Part shown: in pieces, positions 1-7,766 of the stretch
How positions within the stretch are numbered: position 1 is the first letter of the stretch
Layout of the letters: each line of letters starts with the position of its first letter
Origin: Spirochaetaceae bacterium
GTDB taxonomy: Bacteria > Spirochaetota > Spirochaetia > Treponematales > Breznakiellaceae
Direction: 5' to 3'
DNA length: 8,907 bases
Assembly: GCA_031258625.1 (NCBI GenBank)
Contig: JAIRMO010000181.1
Location: 1-8,907 of the forward strand
Position numbers and translations under genes: made by a program
The notes under the pieces: generated by a model
The model's input: only the letters and a program-made list of their open reading frames with translations
Database searches by the model: none
What the model was told of the DNA's origin: nothing

Positions 1-201
1 CTCCAGGCGGATCACATCATCGATCTGGGGCCCGAGGGGGGCGACCGGGGCGGCGAGGTGGTGGTCACCGGCGCCCCCGAAGAAGTGGCCGCCTGCCCCC
101 ATTCGTATACGGGGGCCTATATCAAAGAAATGCTGGAACGGAAACGGCCGGGGCGGCGCCGGGGCGCCGAAAAAACCGGAATATCCTCACAGTTGAAATG
201 A
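1..201 (+). CDS. uvrA: UvrA excinuclease ABC subunit A, C-terminal end (5' truncated by window edge)
   Basis: Frame 1 is open from base 1 to the TGA at 199-201 and gives 66 residues. The visible part begins [20 protein letters not shown] and continues through a TGAPEEVA segment to a Tyr-Ile-Lys-Glu-Met-Leu end. This matches the final strand and helix of UvrA, where the second ABC ATPase domain closes with a DLGPEGG...GGE.V..G.PE motif. UvrA is the cytoplasmic damage-recognition ATPase of nucleotide excision repair and works with UvrB and UvrC. After the conserved end there is an extra basic tail of about 20 residues ([12 protein letters not shown] region), which is not part of the conserved fold. 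The stop overlaps the start of the next gene as ATGA, so the two are probably translationally coupled. The ATP-binding and zinc motifs lie outside the window, so the name rests on the C-terminal signature only. Confidence 0.93.
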   Translation, partial: LQADHIIDLGPEGGDRGGEVVVTGAPEEVAACPHSYTGAYIKEMLERKRPGRRRGAEKTGISSQLK

Positions 202-3200
202 ACAGTGCCTCTCACCGGTTCGTTACCGTTATAGTCCTGTTCCTCATGCTGGGCGGCGTAAGCCCCCCTCTTTTTGCCGGCGGGCAGACGGATCGGGACA
301 GCGGCGTTTCTTCCGGCGAAAGCGGGGCCGGAACGGGCCGGGACATGGAGCCCGCCGCGGCGGGGACGGGAAATTCCGGCGGCGGCGAAACCGCGGCCCC
401 GCCGGCCCAGGAGGCGGCTGAGACGCCGGCGGATGGAGAACCGGCGGCCGTCCTGCCGGATGACGGCGATTCGGAAACCGCGGAAACCGCTTCCGCCGGC
501 GGGGAAGAAACCGGGGAGGAAACCGCCCCCGGCGAAGAAGCGCCTCCGCCCGATCCCTCCATGCAGATCATTGAAATGGACATCAAAACAGCAACGATGC
601 AGGAACTGGCTGCCTGGTGCCGGAGCCTTGGCCTCTCCGAAGGGGGAGGAAAGGAGGAACTGGCCCGGCGGCTCCGGGAACATTTCAAGATTGCCGAATC
701 CGAAACCGCCGAAGAGGAGGATGACCGGAAAATCATCACCATTGAATCCGCCCGGAGCACCGAGTATTTTACCCTGGACGTGGTGGACGAGGAGTACGCC
801 CGGCTCCAGGGGGACGTGATGGTGAGCCTGAAAGACGGAGATGCGGTTCACCGGATCAAAGCCTGGGAAATTCTCTACAACCGGACCCGGAACCTCATAA
901 CCGCCACCGGAGGGGTGGAATACGTCAAGGAATCGGGGGATACCATCGAAACCTTCCGGGGAGAGTCCATCACGGTAAACCTTGACAACTGGTCCAGCAT
1001 TTTTCTGGACGGCGTATCGGAACGGTCCCTCCAGAGCGACGGCACCACCTACCGTTTCGCCGGGACCGTGATTTCCCGGACCGATGAGGAGGTAACGGTT
1101 CTCACCCGGGCTTCGCTCACCAACGCCAAAAATGAGGAAGCCTTCTGGTCCCTGAACGCATCAAAACTCTGGCTCCTCCCCGGTTCGGATTTTGCCATTT
1201 TTAACGCCGTCCTCAAGGTGGGGGAAATACCGGTTATGTATATTCCCTTTTTTTATTATCCCGCCGACGAGGTTATTTTTCACCCCGTTTTGGGTTACCG
1301 CTCCCGGGAGGGAAATTTTCTCCAGACCACTACCTATATATTGGGAAGGGCCAAGGCAAGTTCCACCTCGGAAAGCTCCATCACGAAAATCCTGGGGAAC
1401 AGCAGCGATATGGAAAAAAAGCGGGAGGGCCTCTTCCTGCGGAGTACGGGTAAAAAATTGAAAGATCCCGGCGAAACCACGTTGAAGGTGATAGTCGACA
1501 TCTACGCGAATTTGGGAACCTACCTGGGGACCGAACTGGTTCTGCCCAAAAAGGGAATCCTCGGCGCCCTGGATTTATCCGCCGGCGCGGGGTTTACCCG
1601 AAACGTGAAACCCCTGGGGGAAGGCCGCTATACCCCCTTTCCCGATTATGACGGCGTCAGCGAATGGAACTCCGCCCGGTTTATTTCCTGGGACGTTCCC
1701 TTCCGTTACCGTTTAAAAACCTCCAGTTCCCTGGGGGGGAAATTCGGCTCCCTTTCCTGGGCCTTTCCCTATTATTCGGACCCCTTTGTGGACCGGGACT
1801 TTTTAAACCGGACGGAAGAAATGGACTGGGTTCACATGATACAGGAGGGGGCCGCCCTGACGGATGAGGAGGAAACAACCACCACAACGACGACCCAACT
1901 GAGTTCCTATGAATGGCGGCTCAACGGCTCCCTCAGGCCGTCCCTGCCGTTCCTGGCGCCGTATATATCGGATATATCCCTCTCCAGTATCACCAGTATC
2001 ATTGCCTTTAGAACCAGAAATCTGGCTACGAATGATCCGAATTATAAAGACTACGCGCCGGATCGGTCCTTTTTTTATCCCGATAAATTTACCATGTATT
2101 CCCTGAGCGGCAGCATTTCGGGAACCCCCCTGACCCTGGGGGGGAGCCGGACGGCTCCGGCGGCGGAGGACGAAAAAAAGGCCGAAGCGGAAGACCCCTT
2201 AAAAAACGCCGGGGCGCCCCGTTCTCCCTGGGAACCGGCGGGGGAGAATCAGAAAAAAGGCGAAGCCGAAAAACTTGTTCCCCCGGTGTTAAATCAGCGT
2301 TTTGATCTGCCCCGGACTGGAGGCCCCCGGTTCAGTATTGATTACCGGATCGCCCCCACTGCCGCGTCGGAGCTTCAGTTCCGGTCGGACCAAAAAAATT
2401 GGCCCGAATATAGCAAAATCGACTGGAGTGAGGTTTCCTCGGTTCTTTCAACCATTGGCGGGGACGCCAGTACATCCTTTAATTTGAACCACGCCGACGG
2501 AGGAGCCTACAGTAACTCCTTTACCTTTTCAGGTTCCGGTTCCTGGCAGGATTATACCTTTATCAATGAGGAAGCCGAGGAATATACCACTTCGCCGGGC
2601 TCGGGGCTTCCGGCGGTGGCGGATCCGGTCAAAATAAGCGCAGCCCGCCAGCGAACCTACAGTCAGACCTTTTTCACCACGTCATACGGATATACTTCCA
2701 CCATCAGACCCCTGTACCGGAGCGCCGTATGGGGCAATTCAAGCCTCCAGTACAGCTTTAAGGGCCTCCTGATGAAATCCGCCTTTACCGGAACCGGAGA
2801 CGCTCCGGAGTGGGAAATCAAATACGGTGCCTGGGATAAGGACAATCTGGACACTCACCAGTTCGGCACCACCATAGCCGCTTCGGTGATGGATAAGGCC
2901 CAGACCTTTGTGTTTACCGCCGATCTTCCCCCGGAAGACTCCACCGTTTCGGGAAACGCCACCTTCCGGGTATGGATATCCGAAACCAACGCCCACACCC
3001 GCATTCTTTTCCCCGCGGAGGAGGATAAGCGGAAATTTGAACCCTTTTATACCACCGAAACCTTGAAATTCGGAACCATTGGCTCCCTTCAGCAATATAT
3101 GGTTTTTGACCCGGAAATAAAGGAATATACCACCCTCACCACCACCTTGACCCTGGCCGGGTTTTCCGCCGCCTATACCATGATCCGTACAAAGCCGTAC

Positions 3201-3827
3201 CGGCTTAATTATAAAGCGGATGGTTCCCTGGAAGGCTGGATTCAGGAGACCGAGGAAGGGCTGCACCCCCGGGATCTGACCCTGGGGTACCGCCAAACCT
3301 TTAAAAAGGACGCCCTCTGGAAAAAACGGCTTTCCTTTACGCTTAATCTCAACACCAGCCTGTTCTTTGACCTCCAGCGGTATACCAATTCCCGGTTCAA
3401 TTTTACTCTGGGCTTCACCCTGGGGATCGCCAATTTTTTGGACCTGTCCCTTTCAACCACTTCGGAAAATACGGTAATTTTCCGGTATTTTAAGGATCTG
3501 CCCTTTATGGATCTTCCCGAAGACCTGCCTTCGGGGGAACAGGACAATCTGTTTATTGATCTGGCCAATTCCTTCCGGTTTGATGACGAGGCCAAGCGGC
3601 GGAGTTCCGGGTTCAAGCTGAAGTCTTTTAACCTGTCCCTGACTCACCATTTGGGGGACTGGAACGCCATTTTAGGGGTTACTCTTTCTCCATATCTGGA
3701 CCGGCCCACCGGTCAGGTTCCGGTATACAAATTCAACAATGAGATTTCTTTTGTCGTCCAATGGGTGCCTATTAGTGAAATCAAAACAGATATAAAGTAC
3801 AATAAAGAGGAGTGGACATTTAAATGA
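198..3827 (+). CDS. lptD: LptD/OstA-like outer membrane beta-barrel protein with N-terminal linker and SAP-like motif
   Basis: The product is 1209 residues, well above the roughly 780 of E. coli LptD. Residues 1-27 form a signal peptide (His-Arg, hydrophobic core [12 protein letters not shown], likely cut after LFA). Residues 30-120 are an Ala/Pro/Glu/Gly linker. Residues 131-163 look like a SAP/HeH helix-turn-helix ([13 protein letters not shown], then [15 protein letters not shown]). Residues of about 175-310 are an OstA/LptA-type beta domain ([26 protein letters not shown]). The LptD signature follows: a Trp-Ser-Leu segment near 317 and [15 protein letters not shown] from 341. The rest is beta-rich with alternating aromatic residues, consistent with a barrel, and ends EEWTFK. 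LptD homologues place lipopolysaccharide or a related glycolipid in the outer leaflet; the real substrate here is unknown. The only cysteine I see is C141, so the E. coli-type disulfides cannot form. The start is set by the ATGA overlap with uvrA and by the signal peptide; the Shine-Dalgarno is weak. Confidence 0.82.
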   Translation: MNSASHRFVTVIVLFLMLGGVSPPLFAGGQTDRDSGVSSGESGAGTGRDMEPAAAGTGNSGGGETAAPPAQEAAETPADGEPAAVLPDDGDSETAETASAGGEETGEETAPGEEAPPPDPSMQIIEMDIKTATMQELAAWCRSLGLSEGGGKEELARRLREHFKIAESETAEEEDDRKIITIESARSTEYFTLDVVDEEYARLQGDVMVSLKDGDAVHRIKAWEILYNRTRNLITATGGVEYVKESGDTIETFRGESITVNLDNWSSIFLDGVSERSLQSDGTTYRFAGTVISRTDEEVTVLTRASLTNAKNEEAFWSLNASKLWLLPGSDFAIFNAVLKVGEIPVMYIPFFYYPADEVIFHPVLGYRSREGNFLQTTTYILGRAKASSTSESSITKILGNSSDMEKKREGLFLRSTGKKLKDPGETTLKVIVDIYANLGTYLGTELVLPKKGILGALDLSAGAGFTRNVKPLGEGRYTPFPDYDGVSEWNSARFISWDVPFRYRLKTSSSLGGKFGSLSWAFPYYSDPFVDRDFLNRTEEMDWVHMIQEGAALTDEEETTTTTTTQLSSYEWRLNGSLRPSLPFLAPYISDISLSSITSIIAFRTRNLATNDPNYKDYAPDRSFFYPDKFTMYSLSGSISGTPLTLGGSRTAPAAEDEKKAEAEDPLKNAGAPRSPWEPAGENQKKGEAEKLVPPVLNQRFDLPRTGGPRFSIDYRIAPTAASELQFRSDQKNWPEYSKIDWSEVSSVLSTIGGDASTSFNLNHADGGAYSNSFTFSGSGSWQDYTFINEEAEEYTTSPGSGLPAVADPVKISAARQRTYSQTFFTTSYGYTSTIRPLYRSAVWGNSSLQYSFKGLLMKSAFTGTGDAPEWEIKYGAWDKDNLDTHQFGTTIAASVMDKAQTFVFTADLPPEDSTVSGNATFRVWISETNAHTRILFPAEEDKRKFEPFYTTETLKFGTIGSLQQYMVFDPEIKEYTTLTTTLTLAGFSAAYTMIRTKPYRLNYKADGSLEGWIQETEEGLHPRDLTLGYRQTFKKDALWKKRLSFTLNLNTSLFFDLQRYTNSRFNFTLGFTLGIANFLDLSLSTTSENTVIFRYFKDLPFMDLPEDLPSGEQDNLFIDLANSFRFDDEAKRRSSGFKLKSFNLSLTHHLGDWNAILGVTLSPYLDRPTGQVPVYKFNNEISFVVQWVPISEIKTDIKYNKEEWTFK
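285..560 (+). other. Low-complexity Ala/Pro/Glu/Gly linker coding region within lptD
   Basis: This stretch codes for about 92 residues directly after the signal peptide, dominated by Gly, Ala, Glu, Pro, Thr and Asp with almost no hydrophobic or aromatic residues. It is strongly acidic and contains short recurring units such as ETAE, GEE and PAA. It is probably an unstructured periplasmic tether between the cleavage site and the SAP-like motif. The DNA is very GC-rich with many CCG/GGC runs, which could reflect repeat slippage or codon bias. Confidence 0.75.
588..686 (+). other. SAP/HeH-like motif coding segment within lptD
   Basis: Residues 131-163 read as two short helices around a Gly-rich turn: an N-terminal Thr then [13 protein letters not shown], a GGG turn, then [12 protein letters not shown]. 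The spacing of Leu residues, the short L-G-L turn and the second Lys-Glu-Glu-Leu-x-x-x-Leu helix match the SAP / HeH-LEM pattern (t..eLk..l...gl...G.K.eLi.RL). These folds usually bind nucleic acid or act as small interaction modules. Here the motif lies downstream of a signal peptide, so it should sit in the periplasm. This is pattern recognition by eye, not a profile search. Confidence 0.55.
1875..1895 (+). repeat. Seven-codon threonine run in lptD
   Basis: Seven consecutive ACN codons encode Thr560-Thr566, following an Asp-Glu-Glu-Glu cluster. The codons are mixed (ACA, ACC, ACC, ACA, ACG, ACG, ACC), so this is not a pure trinucleotide repeat and is probably stable. It falls between predicted beta strands and most likely lies in a flexible loop of the barrel. 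Confidence 0.7.
2154..2282 (+). other. Charged low-complexity insert in the LptD-like barrel
   Basis: Residues 653-695 are Ala/Glu/Lys/Pro-rich (for example [20 protein letters not shown] and NQKKGEAEK) and interrupt otherwise strand-like sequence. The composition resembles the N-terminal linker of the same protein. The insert is likely a long exposed loop or a tether between barrel segments. Which side of the membrane it faces cannot be told from the sequence alone. Confidence 0.6.
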
Positions 3828-3840
3828 CCAATGCCCCCTT

Positions 3841-3872
3841 GCGGAGTAAGCCGAAGGGCTATAAACTTGCGC
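3841..3872 (+). repeat. Small palindromic (REP-like) element between lptD and phoH
   Basis: Most of the 57-bp gap after lptD is taken up by a GCGGAGT half, a small AGCC-GAAG-GGCT hairpin (3849-3860) and a closing GCGC (3869-3872). A similar arrangement (GCGGA, AAGCCG, AGGCT, GCGC) occurs on the minus strand at 8727-8753. The two share arrangement and most core bases but differ by small insertions and deletions. There is no T-tract after the hairpin, so it is a poor intrinsic terminator. Confidence 0.4.
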
Positions 3873-3874
3873 TT

Positions 3875-3880
3875 TAGAGG
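3875..3880 (+). promoter_or_regulatory. Ribosome binding site for phoH
   Basis: TAGAGG lies 4 bases before the ATG at 3885, a rather tight spacing. An in-frame TAA immediately precedes the ATG (3882-3884), so no earlier in-frame start is possible. Together these fix the phoH start. Confidence 0.6.
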
Positions 3881-3884
3881 CTAA

Positions 3885-4916
3885 ATGGAGGACGGTATTA
3901 CCATTGTACTGGACAGCGGGGATCTCCTGTCCGGGGTATGCGGCGCGAATGACGGAAACCTGAAGGTGATTGAAGGTTCCCTGGGGGGGCGTATTGCCGC
4001 CCGGGGGAATGAGATCCGTTTGGAAGGAGTTGATGAAGCCGGGGTACGGCGTTTCAAAACCATGATGGATAACCTTATCGCGGTAGTCCGGGAAGGGGAA
4101 AATCCCTCCCCCGAATATGTCCGGGCTTTGGCGGGAACCCTGGTTTCCGGCGGCCGGGATGACGACGGTATCCCCCCAGGGGAAAACCTTTCCTCCGGGG
4201 AAACCTCTTTTTCTCAGGCGGCCCGGGGTGAAGGGGCCCCCTTTCAGGATGCGGTTATACAAATTCCCCACGGGTTTCGCCGGATTTATCCCCGGAGCAA
4301 AAACCAGGCGGCCTATATCCAGGGGATGCGCTCCTGCGACATCAGCTTTTGCGTGGGGCCCGCGGGAACCGGAAAGACCTATCTGGCCGTTGCCGAGGCC
4401 CTCCGGCTGGTATTGTCCAAAAAGCTACGGAAGCTGGTGCTGACCCGGCCGGTAGTTGAAGCCGGGGAAAGCCTGGGGTTTCTCCCCGGGGACCTGGCCC
4501 AGAAGATAAACCCCTATCTCAGGCCCCTCTATGACGCCATGGAGTCCCTCATCCCCTTTGAGGTGATCCGCCGGATGGAAGAAAGCAGGGTCATAGAAAT
4601 TGCCCCCCTGGCCTATATGCGGGGCCGGAGCCTCAACGACTGCGTAGTTATTCTGGATGAGGCCCAAAATACCACCAAAGAACAGATGAAAATGTTCCTT
4701 ACCCGGATCGGGGAGGGAGCCCGGGCGGTGGTTACCGGGGACGCTACCCAGATTGATTTACCCAAACGGGTGGATTCCGGGCTGCTCCACGCCATAGATA
4801 TCCTTGGAGGGGTGGAAGGGATCTATTTTTCCTTTCTCCATACCGCCGATGTGGTACGGAACCCTCTGATAAAAAAAATAATACAGGCGTATCATGATAG
4901 TGAAAAAAAGTCCTGA
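3885..4916 (+). CDS. phoH: PhoH-family ATPase (PhoH/YbeZ)
   Basis: This 343-residue cytoplasmic P-loop NTPase has the full PhoH/YbeZ layout. Residues 1-85 are the small N-terminal domain, with the family pattern CGANDGNLKVIE...ARGNEIRLEG. Residues of about 95-118 form a Gly/Ser-rich acidic linker. The ATPase core follows, with Walker A GPAGTGKT at 158-165, the PhoH-specific TRPVVEAGESLGFLPGDL and INPYLRPLYD, Walker B VVILDEAQNTT around 254-264, and a GDATQIDLP sensor motif. PhoH/YbeZ proteins work with the endoribonuclease YbeY, also encoded here, in rRNA maturation and RNA quality control; the exact biochemical role is unsettled. Length is normal for the family and no key motif is missing. 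The gene's 3' end overlaps the next gene by 23 bp. Confidence 0.95.
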   Translation: MEDGITIVLDSGDLLSGVCGANDGNLKVIEGSLGGRIAARGNEIRLEGVDEAGVRRFKTMMDNLIAVVREGENPSPEYVRALAGTLVSGGRDDDGIPPGENLSSGETSFSQAARGEGAPFQDAVIQIPHGFRRIYPRSKNQAAYIQGMRSCDISFCVGPAGTGKTYLAVAEALRLVLSKKLRKLVLTRPVVEAGESLGFLPGDLAQKINPYLRPLYDAMESLIPFEVIRRMEESRVIEIAPLAYMRGRSLNDCVVILDEAQNTTKEQMKMFLTRIGEGARAVVTGDATQIDLPKRVDSGLLHAIDILGGVEGIYFSFLHTADVVRNPLIKKIIQAYHDSEKKS

Positions 4917-7299
4917 ACATTTTTCCCCGCGAAAACTGGGGGATTCCCTGTTCCGGGTCTTAAAAACCCGCCATTTCCGTCCTGGGCCCAGCCTGGCGAT
5001 GCTGTCCGCCTTTGCCGTTTCCACCCTGGTCATTCTGGGGAGTGCCAACAGCGGCGCCGGTTCGGCGGGGTATATCCGGGATTTCGAGGCCGGCCGGGTT
5101 GCCGAGCGGGATGTGGTTGCCGAACAATCCCTGTCCTATGTGGACGAGGAGGCAACCCGGCTCCGTATGGAGGCCCAGGCGCGGCTGGTTCCCGCGGTAT
5201 TCCGTTTTTCCCTCCCCGCTACCGAGCTTATACAGAACGGGTGGAAGGATTTTTCCTCTTTTACGGAGAATCTTATCCGGGAAGGTTCCTCCGCCGACGC
5301 TTCCCGGCTGGCGATTCAGGTAAAATACCCCGCCTTTTTTTCCGGGGAAGATCTGAATACATACCTCACCGATCCCGAGGGGGGACACTTTGGGGAATAC
5401 GGCGCCACGGTTTTAAACAACATCTTAGTGAAGGGTATTTTTGCCATTCATCATACGGAGCTGGAGCCCTTTAACCCCGATGTGGCGGAACTGCTGAGTA
5501 CCTCCGGAACCCGGACCGAACGGGAGCAGGTATCCTACGACACTGTCATTACCAGGGAAAATGTCCGGAACGCCATAACCCAATGCGCCGCCGGGGCGGG
5601 GGTTCCCGCGGCATTTGCTTCCATCGCCGCGAATTTACTTTTCCCCTTCATTTCCGAAAACGTGTTTTTTTCCCCCGATGATACCCGCCAGCGGGTAGCG
5701 GAAACCAGCGCCCAGATTGAACCGGTTGTTAAATTTGTGGAAAAAGGCAAACGAATCATCAGAAAGGGGTTCATCATCACCGAAGACGATATGAAGGAAC
5801 TGCGGGCTCTGAATATGTCTCTCCACAGCGGGGACCCCCGGAGAATCATCGGTCAAATTCTGCTGCTGATTCTCCTGTACGGCCTTTTCATCTTTTTGGG
5901 GGAACGCCGGATGCTTGGCCGGTCCCTTTCAAACGCCGAAATCTACCTCCTCTCCGTGCTGGTAAGCCTGTATCTTATTATCGCGGTCTTCGCCAGAAAC
6001 CTGTCTCCGGGGCTTGAATCCTTCCCGGTATCCATGGTCATTCCTACCGCTCTGGTGGTGATGCTGCCCGGTATTCTGATCAGCCCCCGGCTGGCTCTGG
6101 TTCTGGCCCTGGCGCTCCCCCTGGGGGCGTACCTCTCCGGTTCTTTTGACGCCCCGGCCTACATATTTGCCCTGGTTTCCGGGGTGGTCGCTTCGTATGT
6201 GCTTCGGAAGGCGGAACGGCGGATGGATTTGGTCAAAGCGGGGCTTGTCATCGCCGGGGCCAACTGTATCGCCGTCGTCGTTATTCTGTTGACCCGGGGC
6301 GCCGGTCCCGCCGAGTATCCAAGCCTGCTCTTTTGGGCGGGATTTAACGGCCTGGTTTCGGGGATGCTGGTTTTGGGCTTCCTCCCGCCCCTGGAACATG
6401 TCCTGAATACCGCCACCACGTTCCGGCTTATTGAACTTTCGGATCTGAATTCTCCCATGCTGAAACGGCTCTTTACCGCCGCGCCGGGGACCTACAGCCA
6501 TTCGATTATGGTCGCCAATCTGGCCGAGGCGGCCTGTCAGGACATAGGGGCCAATCCCCTCCTGGCCCGGGTAGGGGCCTATTACCATGACATCGGTAAA
6601 ATGGAAAACCCCGGTTATTTTGTGGAAAACCAGACCGTCTACAACCGGCATGACGATACCCCCCCCCGGCTCTCCGCCACGGTGATCCGCAGCCACGTAA
6701 AACTCGGCGTGGAAAAGGCCCGGAGCCTCAGCCTTCCCCGGGAGGTTATAGACATCATCGCGGAACACCATGGCAACTCGGTGATCGCCTGGTTCTACAA
6801 CAAGGCGCTGAAGCAGGAATCCCAGGTGAACATGGAGGACTTTACCTATACGGGAACCCCCCCCCGGTCCCGGGAATCGGCGGTGGTGATGCTGGCGGAC
6901 GTAACCGAAGCCGCGGTCCGGACCCTCCATAAACCCACCGCGGCGAAAATGGAAAAATTTATCCAAACCCTGATCGACGCGAAAGTCGAACACGGGCAGT
7001 TGGCCGAGTCGGAACTGACCTTCCGGGACCTGGAAACCATCAAAAACGCCTTTGTCCGGGTTCTGGCGGGGTATTATCATTCCCGAATCGAATATCCCAA
7101 ACTCAGGGAATCAGCCGTCAGGGAAACGGCCGCTAAGGAAGCGGGCGCTAAGGAAACGGCCGCTAAGGAAGGGGGGCACAAGGAAGCCCCGGCGCATCAC
7201 GCCGCCCCCAAAGCGGCGGCCCGGGAGGGGGAACATACGGAAGCCCCGGTGGTACACGCCGCCCCCAAGACGGCGGTTTCAAAGGAAAACGCCGAATGA
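4894..7299 (+). CDS. pgpH: 7TM-HD family cyclic-di-AMP phosphodiesterase (PgpH type)
   Basis: The 801 residues follow the PgpH order. A positively charged N-terminus leads to a first membrane segment (about 33-51). An extracytoplasmic 7TMR-HDED domain (about 52-312) opens with FEAGRVAERDVVAEQSLSYV. A block of seven hydrophobic segments spans about 318-500, and a cytoplasmic HD domain about 520-735. Metal ligands are visible: H536 (TYSHSIMVANLAEAA), H565-D566 (YYHDIGK), H601 (RSHVKLGVE), H625-H626 (EHHGNS) and D669 (LADVTEAA). Characterised members hydrolyse c-di-AMP to pApA, which affects potassium and cell-wall homeostasis. The catalytic set is complete, so activity is likely, but the substrate is inferred by family. 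After the usual RIEYP end (735) there is an unusual 66-residue repeat-built Lys/Glu/Ala/His tail. The start lies inside phoH with only AGG 6 bases upstream; GTG at 4900 is an alternative start. Confidence 0.92.
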   Translation: MIVKKSPEHFSPRKLGDSLFRVLKTRHFRPGPSLAMLSAFAVSTLVILGSANSGAGSAGYIRDFEAGRVAERDVVAEQSLSYVDEEATRLRMEAQARLVPAVFRFSLPATELIQNGWKDFSSFTENLIREGSSADASRLAIQVKYPAFFSGEDLNTYLTDPEGGHFGEYGATVLNNILVKGIFAIHHTELEPFNPDVAELLSTSGTRTEREQVSYDTVITRENVRNAITQCAAGAGVPAAFASIAANLLFPFISENVFFSPDDTRQRVAETSAQIEPVVKFVEKGKRIIRKGFIITEDDMKELRALNMSLHSGDPRRIIGQILLLILLYGLFIFLGERRMLGRSLSNAEIYLLSVLVSLYLIIAVFARNLSPGLESFPVSMVIPTALVVMLPGILISPRLALVLALALPLGAYLSGSFDAPAYIFALVSGVVASYVLRKAERRMDLVKAGLVIAGANCIAVVVILLTRGAGPAEYPSLLFWAGFNGLVSGMLVLGFLPPLEHVLNTATTFRLIELSDLNSPMLKRLFTAAPGTYSHSIMVANLAEAACQDIGANPLLARVGAYYHDIGKMENPGYFVENQTVYNRHDDTPPRLSATVIRSHVKLGVEKARSLSLPREVIDIIAEHHGNSVIAWFYNKALKQESQVNMEDFTYTGTPPRSRESAVVMLADVTEAAVRTLHKPTAAKMEKFIQTLIDAKVEHGQLAESELTFRDLETIKNAFVRVLAGYYHSRIEYPKLRESAVRETAAKEAGAKETAAKEGGHKEAPAHHAAPKAAAREGEHTEAPVVHAAPKTAVSKENAE
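6659..6667 (+). repeat. C9 homopolymer tract in pgpH HD domain
   Basis: Nine consecutive C bases encode part of Thr589-Pro590-Pro591, between catalytic H566 and H601. A one-base slip would truncate the enzyme before the later metal ligands. Confidence 0.85.
6857..6865 (+). repeat. Second C9 homopolymer tract in pgpH HD domain
   Basis: Nine C bases encode part of Thr655-Pro656-Pro657, upstream of the D669 metal ligand. The Thr-Pro-Pro context matches the first tract. Confidence 0.85.
7117..7176 (+). repeat. Two tandem 30-bp repeats in the pgpH tail
   Basis: Two in-frame 30-bp units (7117-7146 and 7147-7176) share an identical 20-base core at 7122-7141 and 7152-7171. They encode VRETAAKEAG and AKETAAKEGG. 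The unit length is a multiple of three, so copy number could change without breaking the reading frame. The segment is highly charged and predicted to be helical or disordered. Confidence 0.85.
7168..7284 (+). repeat. Two imperfect ~57-60-bp repeats in the pgpH tail
   Basis: The two units encode EGGHKEAPAHHAAPKAAAR (residues 759-777) and EGEHTEAPVVHAAPKTAVSK (778-797). They share the pattern EG.H.EAP..HAAPK.A and the DNA word CACGCCGCCCCCAA. The first unit slightly overlaps the end of the 30-bp repeat pair, so the tail is built from two repeat families laid end to end. Confidence 0.8.
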
Positions 7300-7766
7300 A
7301 CCGGGTCGAGGTAAACGCCGGGGAGGTTCCCTTACCTGCCTGGGCGGAAGGGGTTCACCGTTATTCCCTCAAAGTTCTGGAAGCCCTGGGCAAGGACAAC
7401 TGGGATCTTTCGGTCCTCCTCTGCAATGACGCCTATATTCAATCCCTCAACGCCCAATACCGCCATAAAGACGAGGCCACCGACGTACTTTCTTTTGAAC
7501 TGGGAGCGGTTATTGAGGAGGGCGGGGAAACCCGCTATGCCGCCGGGGACATCGTCATTTCCCTGGAAACCATGGAAAAAAACGCCCGCTATTTTCAAAC
7601 CACCGGGGATGAGGAGTTACGCCGGCTCCTGATCCATGGTATTCTTCATTTAAACGGAATGGATCACGAAACCAACAATAAAACCGAGCCCATGCTTGAG
7701 TTACAGGAAAAAATGTTAACCCGTTTGGCCGGGGAAGCCATGACGCCCCCAAAGGCGGCCTCATGA
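7296..7766 (+). CDS. ybeY: YbeY endoribonuclease / rRNA maturation factor
   Basis: The 156-residue protein carries the diagnostic YbeY metal motif HGILHLNGMDHE at 114-125, with H114, H118 and H124 as the expected zinc ligands. Family features before it include the segment NAQYRHKDEATDVLSFEL and a GDIVIS strand. YbeY is a metal-dependent single-strand endoribonuclease that matures the 3' end of 16S rRNA and takes part in 70S quality control in the cytoplasm. Length and motif are normal. The start overlaps the pgpH stop as ATGA and is preceded by AAAGGA about 9 bases upstream. The clustering with phoH agrees with the known PhoH/YbeZ-YbeY partnership. Confidence 0.95.
   Translation: MNRVEVNAGEVPLPAWAEGVHRYSLKVLEALGKDNWDLSVLLCNDAYIQSLNAQYRHKDEATDVLSFELGAVIEEGGETRYAAGDIVISLETMEKNARYFQTTGDEELRRLLIHGILHLNGMDHETNNKTEPMLELQEKMLTRLAGEAMTPPKAAS

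Noticed and set aside
274..819. 181-codon plus-strand frame overlapping lptD in another frame
   Set aside because: Its extreme Arg/Pro composition is a frame-shifted reading of the linker DNA. The lptD frame explains the region.
117..851. 244-codon minus-strand frame opposite the lptD N-terminus
   Set aside because: The product is Gly/Arg/Phe-rich low complexity, mirroring the GC-rich linker on the other strand. The plus-strand frame has a signal peptide and continues into conserved domains.
3849..3860. AGCC-GAAG-GGCT hairpin as an intrinsic terminator between lptD and phoH
   Set aside because: The stem is only 4 bp and has no T-run after it, so termination is unlikely.
3672..4271. 199-codon minus-strand frame across the lptD-phoH junction
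   Set aside because: It covers the ends of two well-supported plus-strand genes, has no domain signature, and no ribosome binding site was noted.
5929..7080. 383-codon open frame on the minus strand
   Set aside because: It lies entirely antisense to pgpH, whose membrane and HD motifs are clear. The translation is Gly/Arg/Gln-rich with no recognisable domain, as expected for a shadow frame in GC-rich DNA.
7117..7284. CRISPR-like repeats
   Set aside because: The repeats are directly adjacent, in frame, imperfect and encode a protein tail; there are no unique spacers.
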